Notes under the pieces: model-generated
Told to the model about the DNA's origin: nothing
What the model saw: the letters and a program-made list of their open reading frames with translations, nothing else
The model's database searches: none
Shown here: positions 16,350 through 24,487 of the stretch, in pieces
Layout: every line of letters begins with the position of its first letter
Numbering within the stretch: the stretch's first letter is position 1
Translations under genes and position numbers: made by a program
Origin: Streptosporangiales bacterium
GTDB taxonomy: Bacteria > Actinomycetota > Actinomycetes > Streptosporangiales > WHSR01
Length of the DNA: 41,864 nucleotides
Reading direction: 5' to 3'
Assembly: GCA_009379995.1 (NCBI GenBank)
Contig: WHSR01000006.1
Location: forward strand, 1-41,864

Positions 16350-18068
16350 TCAGGCCACCCGTGAACCGGAGGGCCGAAGGGTTCCCTCGGCGGAAACTCG
16401 GCCGCCCGCGAGCGTGACTGCACGGTCGGCGGCGGCGAGCAGCGCGGGCCGGTGCGCGACGGACAGGACGGTGCGGCCGGCCGTCAGCCGGCGAGCCGCG
16501 GCGAGGACTGCCGCCTCGCTCTGGCCGTCCAGCCCCGCCGTCGGTTCGTCGAGGAGCAGCAGTGGTGCGTCTTTCAGGAACGCCCGGGCGAGCGCGATGC
16601 GCTGGCGCTGACCCGCGGACAGCCGCGCGCCCCCCTCTCCGATCTCGGTGTCGTAGCCGCGTGGCAGCTCGGCGGCGAAGGAGTCCGCCGCCGCTGCCCC
16701 CGCCGCCCGGCGCACGTCGACGGCCGAGGCACCGGGAGCCCCGAGCGCGATGTTGTCGGCGACCGTTCCGGCGAACAGGTGAGGTCGCTGCGGCACCCAG
16801 GCGATCAGCCGGCGTACGCACTCGGGGTCGAGCCTCGCCAGGTCGAGGCCACCGACGAGCACCCGGCCGCGATCCGGGGCTACGAAGCCGAGCAGCAGCG
16901 CCAGCAGCGTCGACTTACCGGCGCCGCTGGGGCCGACCAGCGCGACCCGCTCACCGGGCCGTACGACGAGCGAGACGTCGTCGAGCGCCGGCCGGTCGCG
17001 GCCCGGGTAGGTGACGGTGACCCCGTCGAGTCGGATCTCCGGCGCGACGCGGAGCGGGAACGGCACGTAGATGCGCGGCCGGCGATCCCCGGCCGCGCGT
17101 TCGTCCAACGTGGCGAGGGCTCGCTCGGCGGCCGCGACTCCCTCGACGCTGGCGTGGAAGGCGGCGCCCGCCGCCCGTAGCGGCAGGTAGGCCTCCGGGG
17201 CCAGCAGCAGCACCAGCAACGCCGTGTACAGATCCAGGTCACCGGCCAGCAGGCGCAGCCCCACCGGCACGGCGACGAGCGCCACCGACAGGGTGGCGAC
17301 GAGCTCGAGCACCAGTGCCGACAGGAACGCCACCCGCAGCACCCGCAGCGTCGCGGACCGGTGTGCTTCCGCCATCCGCCGTACCACGTCGACCTGGGCG
17401 CGTGCCCGCCCGTACACCCGCAGCGTGGGCAGTCCGGCGATCACGTCCAGGAAGTGCGCCCCGAGCCGGGACAGCAGCGCCCACTGCCGCTCGGTGCGGG
17501 CCTTGGTGTGCCAGCCCACCAGCACCGCGAACACCGGGATGAGCGGAAGCGTGAGGGCGATGATGGCGGCCGACGACGGATCGGCGACCGCGAGCCGTAC
17601 CAGCACCGCGGCCGGCACAACCGCGGCGAGCACCAGGCGCGGCAGGTAGCCGGTGAAGTACGGACCGAGTGCGTCCAGACCTCGGCCGGCCAGCGTGGCC
17701 AGCTCCCCGGCGCGCTGCCCGGAAAGCCAGCCGGGACCGAGCTCCTGGGTGCGCGCGAGCAGCCGGGCGCGCAGCTCGGCCAGCACCGTGGCGGCGGCGC
17801 GGCGGGCGGCAGTCTCCTGGTACCACGCCAACGCCGTCCGGGCGGCGACGACGGCTACCAGCGCAACCAGCGGAAGGGTCAGGGCCGCGGGCCCCACGCC
17901 CAGGGAGGCACCGTGGAAACCGTCGGCGAGCAACCCGGCGAGCAGGCTCGCCTGGGTGATGACGAGCAGCGCCGCGGCGGCCCCGACGAGCGCCAGCGTG
18001 GCCAGGTAGCGCCGGGCCGCGGGGAGCTGGCGCAGCAGCAGCCGGTCGGGTCGATTGGGTCGGCTCAT
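16350..18068 (-). CDS. cydD: CydD, heterodimeric ABC exporter subunit
   Basis: A 572-residue half-transporter. An N-terminal ABC membrane domain of six helices (LVITQASLLAGLLADGF, then ARTALAWYQETAARRAA and QELGPGWLSGQRAGELATL, a typical CydD stretch) is followed by an ATPase domain. That domain has Walker A GPSGAGKST, signature LSAGQ, Walker B LLLLDEP and switch His in LSVAHRP. The LSAGQ signature is normal in CydD. With CydC it exports reductant to the outer face and supports assembly of cytochrome bd. ATG 18068 is one base after the cydB stop. All motifs are intact, unlike its partner. Confidence 0.93.
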   Translation of the reverse strand: MSRPNRPDRLLLRQLPAARRYLATLALVGAAAALLVITQASLLAGLLADGFHGASLGVGPAALTLPLVALVAVVAARTALAWYQETAARRAAATVLAELRARLLARTQELGPGWLSGQRAGELATLAGRGLDALGPYFTGYLPRLVLAAVVPAAVLVRLAVADPSSAAIIALTLPLIPVFAVLVGWHTKARTERQWALLSRLGAHFLDVIAGLPTLRVYGRARAQVDVVRRMAEAHRSATLRVLRVAFLSALVLELVATLSVALVAVPVGLRLLAGDLDLYTALLVLLLAPEAYLPLRAAGAAFHASVEGVAAAERALATLDERAAGDRRPRIYVPFPLRVAPEIRLDGVTVTYPGRDRPALDDVSLVVRPGERVALVGPSGAGKSTLLALLLGFVAPDRGRVLVGGLDLARLDPECVRRLIAWVPQRPHLFAGTVADNIALGAPGASAVDVRRAAGAAAADSFAAELPRGYDTEIGEGGARLSAGQRQRIALARAFLKDAPLLLLDEPTAGLDGQSEAAVLAAARRLTAGRTVLSVAHRPALLAAADRAVTLAGGRVSAEGTLRPSGSRVA

Positions 18069-18069
18069 G

Positions 18070-19080
18070 TCAGAAGTAGGTGAGCGATCGCCCGTCGAGC
18101 CGGCCGCGGAAGGCCCACCAGCTCCAGAACTGATACGCGGCGATGACCGGGACCAGCGGGATCGCGAAGGCGCCCAGCAGCGCCAGGGTGGCCGGGTCGG
18201 CCGCGGCCTGACCGGCGGTGAGGTTCGCGGACTCGCCGACGCTCGACACCAGCAGGTACGGGTGCAGGGCCGCCGCGACGAGCAGCAGCGGGCCCGCGGC
18301 GGCGACCGACGTACCGGCGAACGCCCAGCCCGGCCGGCGCGCGGCGAGCCGGTTGCGGGCGGCGGCCAGCAGCGCGACGACAACTACCGCGAGCGGCGCC
18401 GCGAGCAACGGGTCCGCGACCGACCGCACCCGCGGCGACGCCACGCTCACCGCCATGGCGAGCACCACGGCGGCGCCGGCGAGCACGGTCAGTCGCCGCG
18501 CGTGCTCCCGCGCACGTTCCGCGAACTCACCCGGCAGCCGCAGGGCCAGGAAGGCGGCACCGTGCGCGGTGAACAGGGCCGCGACGGCGGCCGCCCACGC
18601 CGCCACTACCGGGTTGACCAGGTCGGTGAGACCGAAGACCACGTGCCCTCCGGCGTCGACCGGCACGCCGCGCAGCCACGCGCCGACCGCAGCGCCCCAG
18701 GCCAGCGCGGGCACCAGGCCGCCGGCGACGACGAGCCCGTCCCAGAACCGCCGGCCGGCCGCGCCGCTGTGCCGGCTGCGAAGCTGCACGGCGGCGTTGC
18801 CTACCACCAGGCCCACCAGGATCGTGACGACGAACGGGTACAGCCCGGACAGCAGGCGGCCCTCCAGCAGCGGGAACGCGCCGAACAGCACGCCGGCCGC
18901 GGCGATCAGCCACACCTCGTTGCCGAGGAAGAACGGCCCCAGAGCGTTCAGGACCTGCCGCCGCTCCCGGTCGTCGCGGCCGACGACGGGCAGCAGCATG
19001 CCGACGCCGTAGTCGTAGCCGCCGAGCACGAAGTACCCGGCGAAGAACGTCCCGAGCAGGGCCAGCCAGAGGGTCTCCAT
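18070..19080 (-). CDS. cydB: Cytochrome bd oxidase subunit II (CydB)
   Basis: A 336-residue membrane protein with nine or so helices. It starts METLWLALLGTFFAGYFVL and continues GGYDYGVGMLLPVVGRDDRE, the family-defining first helix and loop. VLNALGPFFLGNEVWLIAAAG, GLYPFVVTILVGLVVGN and a final PLVPVIAAYQFWSWWAF follow. It stabilises the heme-bearing CydA subunit in the high-affinity quinol oxidase. It lies 30 bp after cydA and one base before cydD, in the standard cydABDC order. Confidence 0.95.
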   Translation of the reverse strand: METLWLALLGTFFAGYFVLGGYDYGVGMLLPVVGRDDRERRQVLNALGPFFLGNEVWLIAAAGVLFGAFPLLEGRLLSGLYPFVVTILVGLVVGNAAVQLRSRHSGAAGRRFWDGLVVAGGLVPALAWGAAVGAWLRGVPVDAGGHVVFGLTDLVNPVVAAWAAAVAALFTAHGAAFLALRLPGEFAERAREHARRLTVLAGAAVVLAMAVSVASPRVRSVADPLLAAPLAVVVVALLAAARNRLAARRPGWAFAGTSVAAAGPLLLVAAALHPYLLVSSVGESANLTAGQAAADPATLALLGAFAIPLVPVIAAYQFWSWWAFRGRLDGRSLTYF

Positions 19081-19110
19081 GGTGGCGCTTCTCCCTCGCG
19101 TCTTTGCGGC

Positions 19111-20373
19111 TCACAGCGTGGCCGGTACGGGCTCCTCGGCCTCGCGAGGCGTGTCGGCCGCGCCGAGCTGGGTGCCCTCCGGCCCGCGGCGGGCGAACCT
19201 GACGATCAACGTCCAGTTGACGACGGCCAGCGTCGCGAGCAGGACGGTGAAGGCCACGAACGACCCCGCTACCGTGCCGACGCTCACCTGTGACACGGCC
19301 TCGTGGACGCCCTGCACCTCGTACACGACCCACGGCTGGCGGCCCACCTCGCGGAAGACCCAGCCGCCGACCGCGATGACGAACGGCAGCGGGATCAGCG
19401 CAACCAGGAGCCGCAGCATCAGCCGACGCCGGAAGATCCAGCCCCGGATCAGCAGCACGGCGTAGATCAGCATCAGGAACACCAGGAACTCACCGAGCGG
19501 GAACATGAGGAAGAACGCGGCGTCGATCCAGGCCGGAGGCGTGTAGTCGCCGGGCCCGTGCGTCGCCGCGAGCTGCGCCTGCAGCCGGGCGCCCTCGGCC
19601 GCGTCGGCGAACTTCATCGGCTGGATCTCCCTGACGAAGTCCTCCTGGGCATGGCCGGCCGAAGAGCCGAACCAGCCGAAGATGGCCGCGGTGCCGACGC
19701 CGAGCCGCAGCGAGCGGCGAAAGAACTCCTGCTCCCGCGTGTGCCTGACGAGGTGGTACGCGCTGACCCCGGCGAGCAGCATCCCGCCGATGAGCAACGC
19801 CCCGCCGGTGATGTGGACGAGGGCGTACCAGGTGCTGGCGTTGCCGAGAAGCGCGCCGAAGTCGGTGAGATAGGCGACCCCGTCGCGGATCTCGTAGCCG
19901 ACCGGGTGCTGGAGGAATCCGTTGGCGACCAGGATCCAGTACGCCGAGGCGTACGCGGTCAGCGTCACCAGCCAGATCAGGCTCAGGTGGATCTTCCTCG
20001 GCAGCCTGCCCCATCCGAAGATCCACATCCCGAGGAACGTGGACTCGGCGAAGAACGCGACCAGCGTCTCCAGCGCCAGCGGCGCACCGAACACGTTCCC
20101 CACGAAGTGGGTCAGCCCGCTCCAGTTCAGCCCGAACTGGAACTCCATCACCAGCCCGGTGACGATGCCCACCACGTAGTTGATGACGTAGATCTGCCCC
20201 CAGAACTTCGTCATCCGCTCCAGCAGCGCGCTCCGGGCTGGATCACGGGCCAGCACGGCACGGGTCTGCAACACCGCCACCAGCGGCGCCAGCCCCAACG
20301 TCAGCAGCACGAAGAGCCAGTGCAGGCTAGTCGTCACCGCCAACTGCAGCCGTGCCAGCTCCAGAACGTCCAC
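19111..20373 (-). CDS. cydA: Cytochrome bd oxidase subunit I (CydA)
   Basis: A 420-residue heme subunit that oxidises quinol and reduces O2 to water without pumping protons. His18 (LHWLFVLLTLG) and the His in WYALVHITGGALL match heme-ligand positions. GRQPW, the family signature, is present (FREVGRQPWVVYEV), as is a short Q-loop (EIQPMKFADAAEG). The protein is shorter than E. coli CydA, so it belongs to the short-Q-loop class common in actinobacteria. The start is 6 bp after the stop of the small membrane protein gene, which makes that gene the likely first member of the operon. Confidence 0.95.
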   Translation of the reverse strand: MDVLELARLQLAVTTSLHWLFVLLTLGLAPLVAVLQTRAVLARDPARSALLERMTKFWGQIYVINYVVGIVTGLVMEFQFGLNWSGLTHFVGNVFGAPLALETLVAFFAESTFLGMWIFGWGRLPRKIHLSLIWLVTLTAYASAYWILVANGFLQHPVGYEIRDGVAYLTDFGALLGNASTWYALVHITGGALLIGGMLLAGVSAYHLVRHTREQEFFRRSLRLGVGTAAIFGWFGSSAGHAQEDFVREIQPMKFADAAEGARLQAQLAATHGPGDYTPPAWIDAAFFLMFPLGEFLVFLMLIYAVLLIRGWIFRRRLMLRLLVALIPLPFVIAVGGWVFREVGRQPWVVYEVQGVHEAVSQVSVGTVAGSFVAFTVLLATLAVVNWTLIVRFARRGPEGTQLGAADTPREAEEPVPATL

Positions 20374-20379
20374 GCCCGG

Positions 20380-20769
20380 TTAGCTCCGTGGCGCCGGATC
20401 GCGGGACGGGTCGCCCGACGAATCGCCCGACGAATCGGCGGCGGGCCTCGCACCACGGCCCACCGCGCCCCCCAGCGCGCCCGCCACGGCCGTCAGCAGG
20501 GCCGGCAGCACCGCGAACCCGGGCAGCCCAATGATCAGTGTGCCCAACCCGGCAACGGCTCCGACCAGCACACCGTGCCGGACGGCGGCGTCCGCGGCCA
20601 CGGTACGCCCCACCCAGAAGGCGAGCAGGGCCGTCAGCGCCGGGGTGAGCCAGCTGGACACCGGCCCAAGGAACATGCCGGTAAACGGCACCACCGCGAA
20701 GACGAGGTCGTCGACGAAGACGGCGCCGATCCCGGCCGCGACGACCCTTCCCCATTTGACGTTCGACAT
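20380..20769 (-). CDS. Small membrane protein, first gene of the cyd operon
   Basis: A 129-residue protein with three or four transmembrane helices (VVAAGIGAVFVDDLVFAVVPF, WLTPALTALLAFWVGRTVA, HGVLVGAVAGLGTLIIGLPG, and an Ala/Leu helix). The hydrophilic tail carries an SSGDSSGDPSRDP repeat. I do not recognise the family. ATG 20769 has GAGGAGA seven bases upstream and the gene ends six bases before cydA, so it should be transcribed and translated with the oxidase. It may help assembly or membrane insertion. Two 12-base DNA repeats coding the SSGD motif lie near the 3' end. Confidence 0.75.
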   Translation of the reverse strand: MSNVKWGRVVAAGIGAVFVDDLVFAVVPFTGMFLGPVSSWLTPALTALLAFWVGRTVAADAAVRHGVLVGAVAGLGTLIIGLPGFAVLPALLTAVAGALGGAVGRGARPAADSSGDSSGDPSRDPAPRS

Positions 20770-20962
20770 ATGTTCTCCTCGACATGCCTGTCGCTCGTAC
20801 GCCCACACCCTGCCGCCGGCGGGTTCCGCCGGGATCGGGGATGCCCCTGAACCCCGCCCTCGCCGTACCCTGACCGAACCCCGACCCGGGGCCGCCTGCC
20901 TCTAATGGGCGATGCTCGCGCAGGTGGAGCCCCATGTCGTCGGCCGCGGGGAGACACTTGGG

Positions 20963-20980
20963 CTACTCCGCACGGCGCAG
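20963..20980. promoter_or_regulatory. Imperfect operator CTACTC-N6-GCGCAG (site 3, weak)
   Basis: CTACTC-CGCACG-GCGCAG keeps the left half-site and spacer of the operator family, with one change in the right half. It lies about 195 bp upstream of the cyd operon's first gene and 45 bp past the end of response regulator 2. A lone GAGTAC half-site follows at 20996-21001. Weak evidence by itself. Confidence 0.3.
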
Positions 20981-21024
20981 ATCGAGGGTCCGACGGAGTA
21001 CGGCCAGCGGCGGAGTGCGCCCGC

Positions 21025-21693
21025 TCAGCCGGTCGTCCAGCCGGGCCTGACCAGACCGGACTCGTAGGCGAAGACGACGAGCTGGGCGCGGTCACGGGCG
21101 TGCGTCTTGACCATGGCCCGGCTGACGTGGGTCTTGGCCGTCGCGGGGCTGAGGAACAGCCGCTCGGCGATCGCCTCGTTCGTCAGCCCGGCCGCGACCA
21201 GCGCCATCACCTCGCGCTCCCGTTCGGTCAGGCCGTCCAGCCGGGGGGACGCCGGGCGGTCGGCGGAGCGGGCCACGAACTCGGCGACGAGCCGCCGCGT
21301 CACACCGGGGGAGAGCAACGCGTCGCCGGAGGCCACCACGCGTACCGCCCGCAGCAGATCGACCGGCTCTGTGTCCTTGACAAGGAAGCCGCTGGCGCCG
21401 GCGCGCAGCCCCTCGAAGACGTACTCGTCCAGCTCGAAGGTGGTCAGGATGACCACCTTCACGGCGTCCATCCGCTCGTCCGCGACGATCCTGCGGGTCG
21501 CCTCGATGCCGTCCAGCACCGGCATGCGGATGTCCATCAGCAACACGTCCGGGACGAGGCTCCCGGCGAGCTCGACGGCCTCCCTCCCGTCGCCGGCCTC
21601 GCCCACCACCTCGATGTCCGCGTCGGAGTCGAGCAGGGCGCGAAAGCCGGCGCGCACCAGGACCTGGTCGTCCGCGAGCAGCACCCGGATCAC
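21025..21693 (-). CDS. NarL/LuxR-family response regulator 2
   Basis: A 222-residue regulator. The receiver domain has LLADDQ, Asp54 (VLLMDIRMP), VVILTTFELDEYVF and GFLVKDTEP. The LuxR helix-turn-helix is LTEREREVMALVAAGLTNEA, then FLSPATAKTHVSRAMVK. It is very close to response regulator 3 and close to regulator 1, so the three are paralogues. The GTG start at 21693 overlaps the kinase 2 stop by four bases. Its probable operator lies upstream of kinase 2 at 22979-22996. Confidence 0.92.
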   Translation of the reverse strand: MIRVLLADDQVLVRAGFRALLDSDADIEVVGEAGDGREAVELAGSLVPDVLLMDIRMPVLDGIEATRRIVADERMDAVKVVILTTFELDEYVFEGLRAGASGFLVKDTEPVDLLRAVRVVASGDALLSPGVTRRLVAEFVARSADRPASPRLDGLTEREREVMALVAAGLTNEAIAERLFLSPATAKTHVSRAMVKTHARDRAQLVVFAYESGLVRPGWTTG

Positions 21694-22939
21694 GACGCAC
21701 CCTCACCATCCAGGGGCAGCCGGGCGCGCACCCGAAAGCCGCCTCCGGGCCGGGGTCCGGCCTCCAGCTCACCGCCGAGCGCGTACGCCCGCTCCCGCAT
21801 TCCCACGATTCCGGCCCCGCCGTTGCCCGTGGCCGGGCGGGCCGGGCCAGCCGGGCAGACTGGTCCGACGCCGTTGTCGTCGACCTGCAGGAGAAGATCG
21901 TGCTCCCGGTACGTCAGCAGGAGGGTGGCGCTTGCCGGCCCGGCGTGCCGGGTCACGTTCGTCAGCGCCTCTTGGGCGATCCGGTAGGCGGCCAGGTCGG
22001 CTCCCACGGGCAGCTTCCGGGGCGTCCCCTCGATCCGCACCTCGACGGGCACGCCGACGGCGCTGGCCCGGGCGACCAGCTCGTCGAGCAGCGCCAGGCC
22101 GGGCGTGGGGGCCCGGGACGCCTCGTCGTCCACCCCGCGGAGCACGCCGAGGGTCGCGCGCAGCTCCCGCAGCGCGTCCTTGCCTGCTTGATCGCCAACA
22201 GGGCGGCACGGGCCTGCTCGGGTTGCTCGTCCAGCAGGTGAGCCGCCACACCGGCCTGCACGTTCATCATCGAGATGCTGTGCGAGAGCACGTCGTGGAG
22301 CTCGCGAGCGATCCGCACCCGCTCCTCGTCGACCCGGCGGCGTGCCTCCGCCTCGCGGGTCCGCTCGGCCTGGGCCGCCCGCTCCTCGGCCTCGCCTCGG
22401 AGACGCCGGTGTGCCCGGGCCGCCTCTCCCATGGCCACCACCGCCAGAAGCATGCCGGCGAAGACGACGTACGAGGCCGGCGAGTCCGGCGCGGTGAAAA
22501 GCTCGAGGGCGGCGATGAAGCTGGCCGACGAGACCAGGAAGACCAGCAATGATCTGAGGCGATTACCGGTGCTGGCCGCCGTGTAGACGGCGACGAACAT
22601 GGCGACCATCGCCGTGCCCGCCCCGACCGGATGGTCGCGCGCCAGGTAGGCGCTAGTCGCGACGAGGCTGGCCGCCAGCACGGCCAGCGGCCAGCGCCGT
22701 CGTACGGTCAGCGCCAGGGGACCGGCGAGCAGCAACAGCGCGGCGACCAGGCCCAGCGGCCGGTACCGCGGGTCGTCGTACTCAGCCGTGGCGAAGGTCC
22801 CGCCCACCTGGAACACGGCCACGACGAGCGCGAACGCGACGTCCGCGGCCCAGCCACGGGGCGGCCACCGCGGCCACGGCGGCCAGGAACGCCAGGCGGG
22901 CCGACGCCTCGACGTGCTCACATTCGCAACGTACGACAT
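21690..22939 (-). pseudogene. Sensor histidine kinase 2 (HisKA_3), frameshifted
   Basis: The membrane part (AADVAFALVVAVFQVGGTF, four to five helices) and the H-box RVRIARELHDVLSHSIS (His215) are in one frame from ATG 22939. The frame is lost after LLAIKQA. The next frame picks up GKDALRELRATLGVLRGVDD and continues through the ATPase domain (EALTNVTRHAGPA, DDNGVG, GIVGMRERA) to the stop at 21690. One base appears to be missing near 22180-22186. If the shift is real, the kinase has no ATPase domain. If it is a sequencing error, it is a normal HisKA_3 sensor coupled to response regulator 2. GTG 22921 is an alternative start. Confidence 0.85.
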
Positions 22940-22978
22940 CGACCGGCCGTCGGCGTCGCCCCCGGAACGTAGTAGCGC

Positions 22979-22996
22979 CTACTCCGGCCGAAGTAC
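22979..22996. promoter_or_regulatory. Inverted-repeat operator CTACTC-N6-AAGTAC (site 4)
   Basis: The site CTACTC-CGGCCG-AAGTAC lies 40 bp upstream of kinase 2, in the divergent gap shared with the secreted phosphodiesterase-like gene. Spacer and half-sites match the operator upstream of kinase 1, with one core mismatch (TACTCCGG against CCGAAGTA). Confidence 0.6.
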
Positions 22997-23060
22997 CCCC
23001 ATCACCCCCAGGCGTGTCGTGCCTCGGGGTTTCACCGGTGTACTGGTTCACTAGTCGGCC

Positions 23061-23975
23061 GTGACGCATCACGCCGCTCGTCTGCGGGCGCTGCTCGTCG
23101 GGGTTGTCTCCCTGCTGGTCTTCGCGCTTGGGTCTCCTGTCGCTGCGGCCGCGGCCGACACCACGCCGCTCGCCCGGGCACACGCCCACAATGACTACGA
23201 GCACGACCGACCGCTGTTCGACGCGCTGAGTCATGGATTCACCAGCGCCGAGGCCGACATATGGCTCAAGGACGGCGAGCTGCTGATCGGCCACGACCTC
23301 CCCGACCTCCGACCCGGACGGACGCTCGAATCGCTGTATCTGAAGCCGCTGCGGGACAGGATCCGGGCGCACCGCGGTAGCGTCTACCCGGACTACGAGC
23401 ATCCCTTCACCCTTCTGATGGACATCAAATCCGCGGGGAGGTCGACCTACCGCGCCCTCCACCGGGAACTCCGCCGGTATCAGGCGATGCTGACGACGTT
23501 TGGGCCGTGGGGCGTGCACGAGGGCCCGATTACCGTGGTCATCTCGGGAAACCGTCCGCGCGGCCTGATGGAGAGCCAGCTCATCCGCTACGCGGCGTAC
23601 GACGGCCGCCTCTCCGACCTCGGCTCGGGCAGCCCTCCCTCGTTCATGCCGCTCATCAGCGACGACTGGACGGAACACTTCACATGGACCGGTGAGGGCG
23701 AGATGCCCGCCGACGAACGGCGCAAGCTCCGGGCGATCGTCGGGACGGCGCACGCGAATGGTCAGCGGATCCGTTTTTGGGCGACACCCGAGCGGCCCGG
23801 CAAGGCGCGCGAGAACGTGTGGCGCGAGCTGCTCGCGGCCCGGGTCGACTCCGTCAACACCGATCACCTCGCGGACCTCGCCGACTTCTTGCTGGCGAAC
23901 GACCCCGAACCGACCGAACCGTACGTCACATGGGAAGGGGCGACGGGGCCGGTGAAGGCGCGACGGACGGCATAG
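23061..23975 (+). CDS. Secreted PI-PLC/GDPD-fold phosphodiesterase-like protein
   Basis: A 304-residue protein with a cleavable signal peptide (LLVGVVSLLVFALGSPVAAAA). The TIM-barrel-type domain begins ARAHAHNDYEHDRPLFDALS. It continues FTSAEADIWLKDGELLIGHD (a His and acid pair as in phosphodiesterases), then LLMDIKSAG and RFWATPE. This layout is that of the yeast Aim6-like and bacterial glycerophosphodiester/phosphatidylinositol phosphodiesterase superfamily. It probably cleaves phosphodiesters of lipids or wall polymers outside the cell. GTG 23061 is chosen as the only start that keeps the signal peptide; no clear ribosome site is visible. Confidence 0.8.
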   Translation: MTHHAARLRALLVGVVSLLVFALGSPVAAAAADTTPLARAHAHNDYEHDRPLFDALSHGFTSAEADIWLKDGELLIGHDLPDLRPGRTLESLYLKPLRDRIRAHRGSVYPDYEHPFTLLMDIKSAGRSTYRALHRELRRYQAMLTTFGPWGVHEGPITVVISGNRPRGLMESQLIRYAAYDGRLSDLGSGSPPSFMPLISDDWTEHFTWTGEGEMPADERRKLRAIVGTAHANGQRIRFWATPERPGKARENVWRELLAARVDSVNTDHLADLADFLLANDPEPTEPYVTWEGATGPVKARRTA

Positions 23976-24024
23976 GCAGGTCACTCCTCTCTCCGGGGAG
24001 GGAAGCGGACGTCTGCATGTGATC

Positions 24025-24318
24025 TCAGCCGGCGAGGTGGCGTTCGACCGACTCCAACTTCGCCGTCAGGCCTCCGGTGACACCCGGCCGGATGTCCGCC
24101 TTGAGCACAAGGCTCACCCGTGGCGCCGTGCCGGCAACGATGTCGACAGCCCGCTTGACGACGTCCATGACCTCGTCCCACTCACCCTCGACGCTGGTGA
24201 ACATGGCGTCGGTACGGTTCGGCAGCCCGCTTTCCCGTACGACCCGGACCGCCTCGGCGACGGTCTCACCCACCGACTCCCCCGCACCCACCGGGGTCAC
24301 CGAAAACGCAACGATCAC
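24025..24318 (-). CDS. MTH1187-family thiamine-binding protein
   Basis: A 97-residue protein beginning [17 protein letters not shown]. It contains [20 protein letters not shown] and [17 protein letters not shown], the hallmark sequence of the MTH1187/YkoF-like family. These proteins form oligomers and bind thiamine or related ligands. The GTG at 24318 has GAGGAGAGG upstream; the longer frame beginning at 24435 is not needed. It stands alone between convergent and divergent neighbours. Confidence 0.85.
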   Translation of the reverse strand: MIVAFSVTPVGAGESVGETVAEAVRVVRESGLPNRTDAMFTSVEGEWDEVMDVVKRAVDIVAGTAPRVSLVLKADIRPGVTGGLTAKLESVERHLAG

Positions 24319-24487
24319 GGTCGAACACCTCTCCTCGATCGTCCCAGTCACGGACTCCACCATGGCCGGCACGACATCGAAAAGCAGCGCCCATGCCAGC
24401 AGCCGATGGCCTGTGGATGGCGAAAGGTTATCCACAGGCCGCGCCGGCGGGCTCGCGGCGGCGTCTCGGGCAGGTCACCCTGCTGGC

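Noticed and set aside
14695..16611. Long plus-strand ORF opposite cydC
   Set aside because: Low-complexity Ala/Thr/Arg product; the minus strand carries the conserved transporter.
19303..20850. 515-codon plus-strand ORF opposite cydA
   Set aside because: Composition typical of an antisense high-GC frame (Arg, Gln, His, Pro); cydA is unmistakable on the other strand.
22860..22939. A further frameshift at the N-terminus of kinase 2
   Set aside because: Another frame reads as a hydrophobic Ala/Leu/Val helix here, but the annotated frame already supplies the usual first helix (AADVAFALVVAVFQV), so the basic, Trp/Pro-rich start is acceptable.
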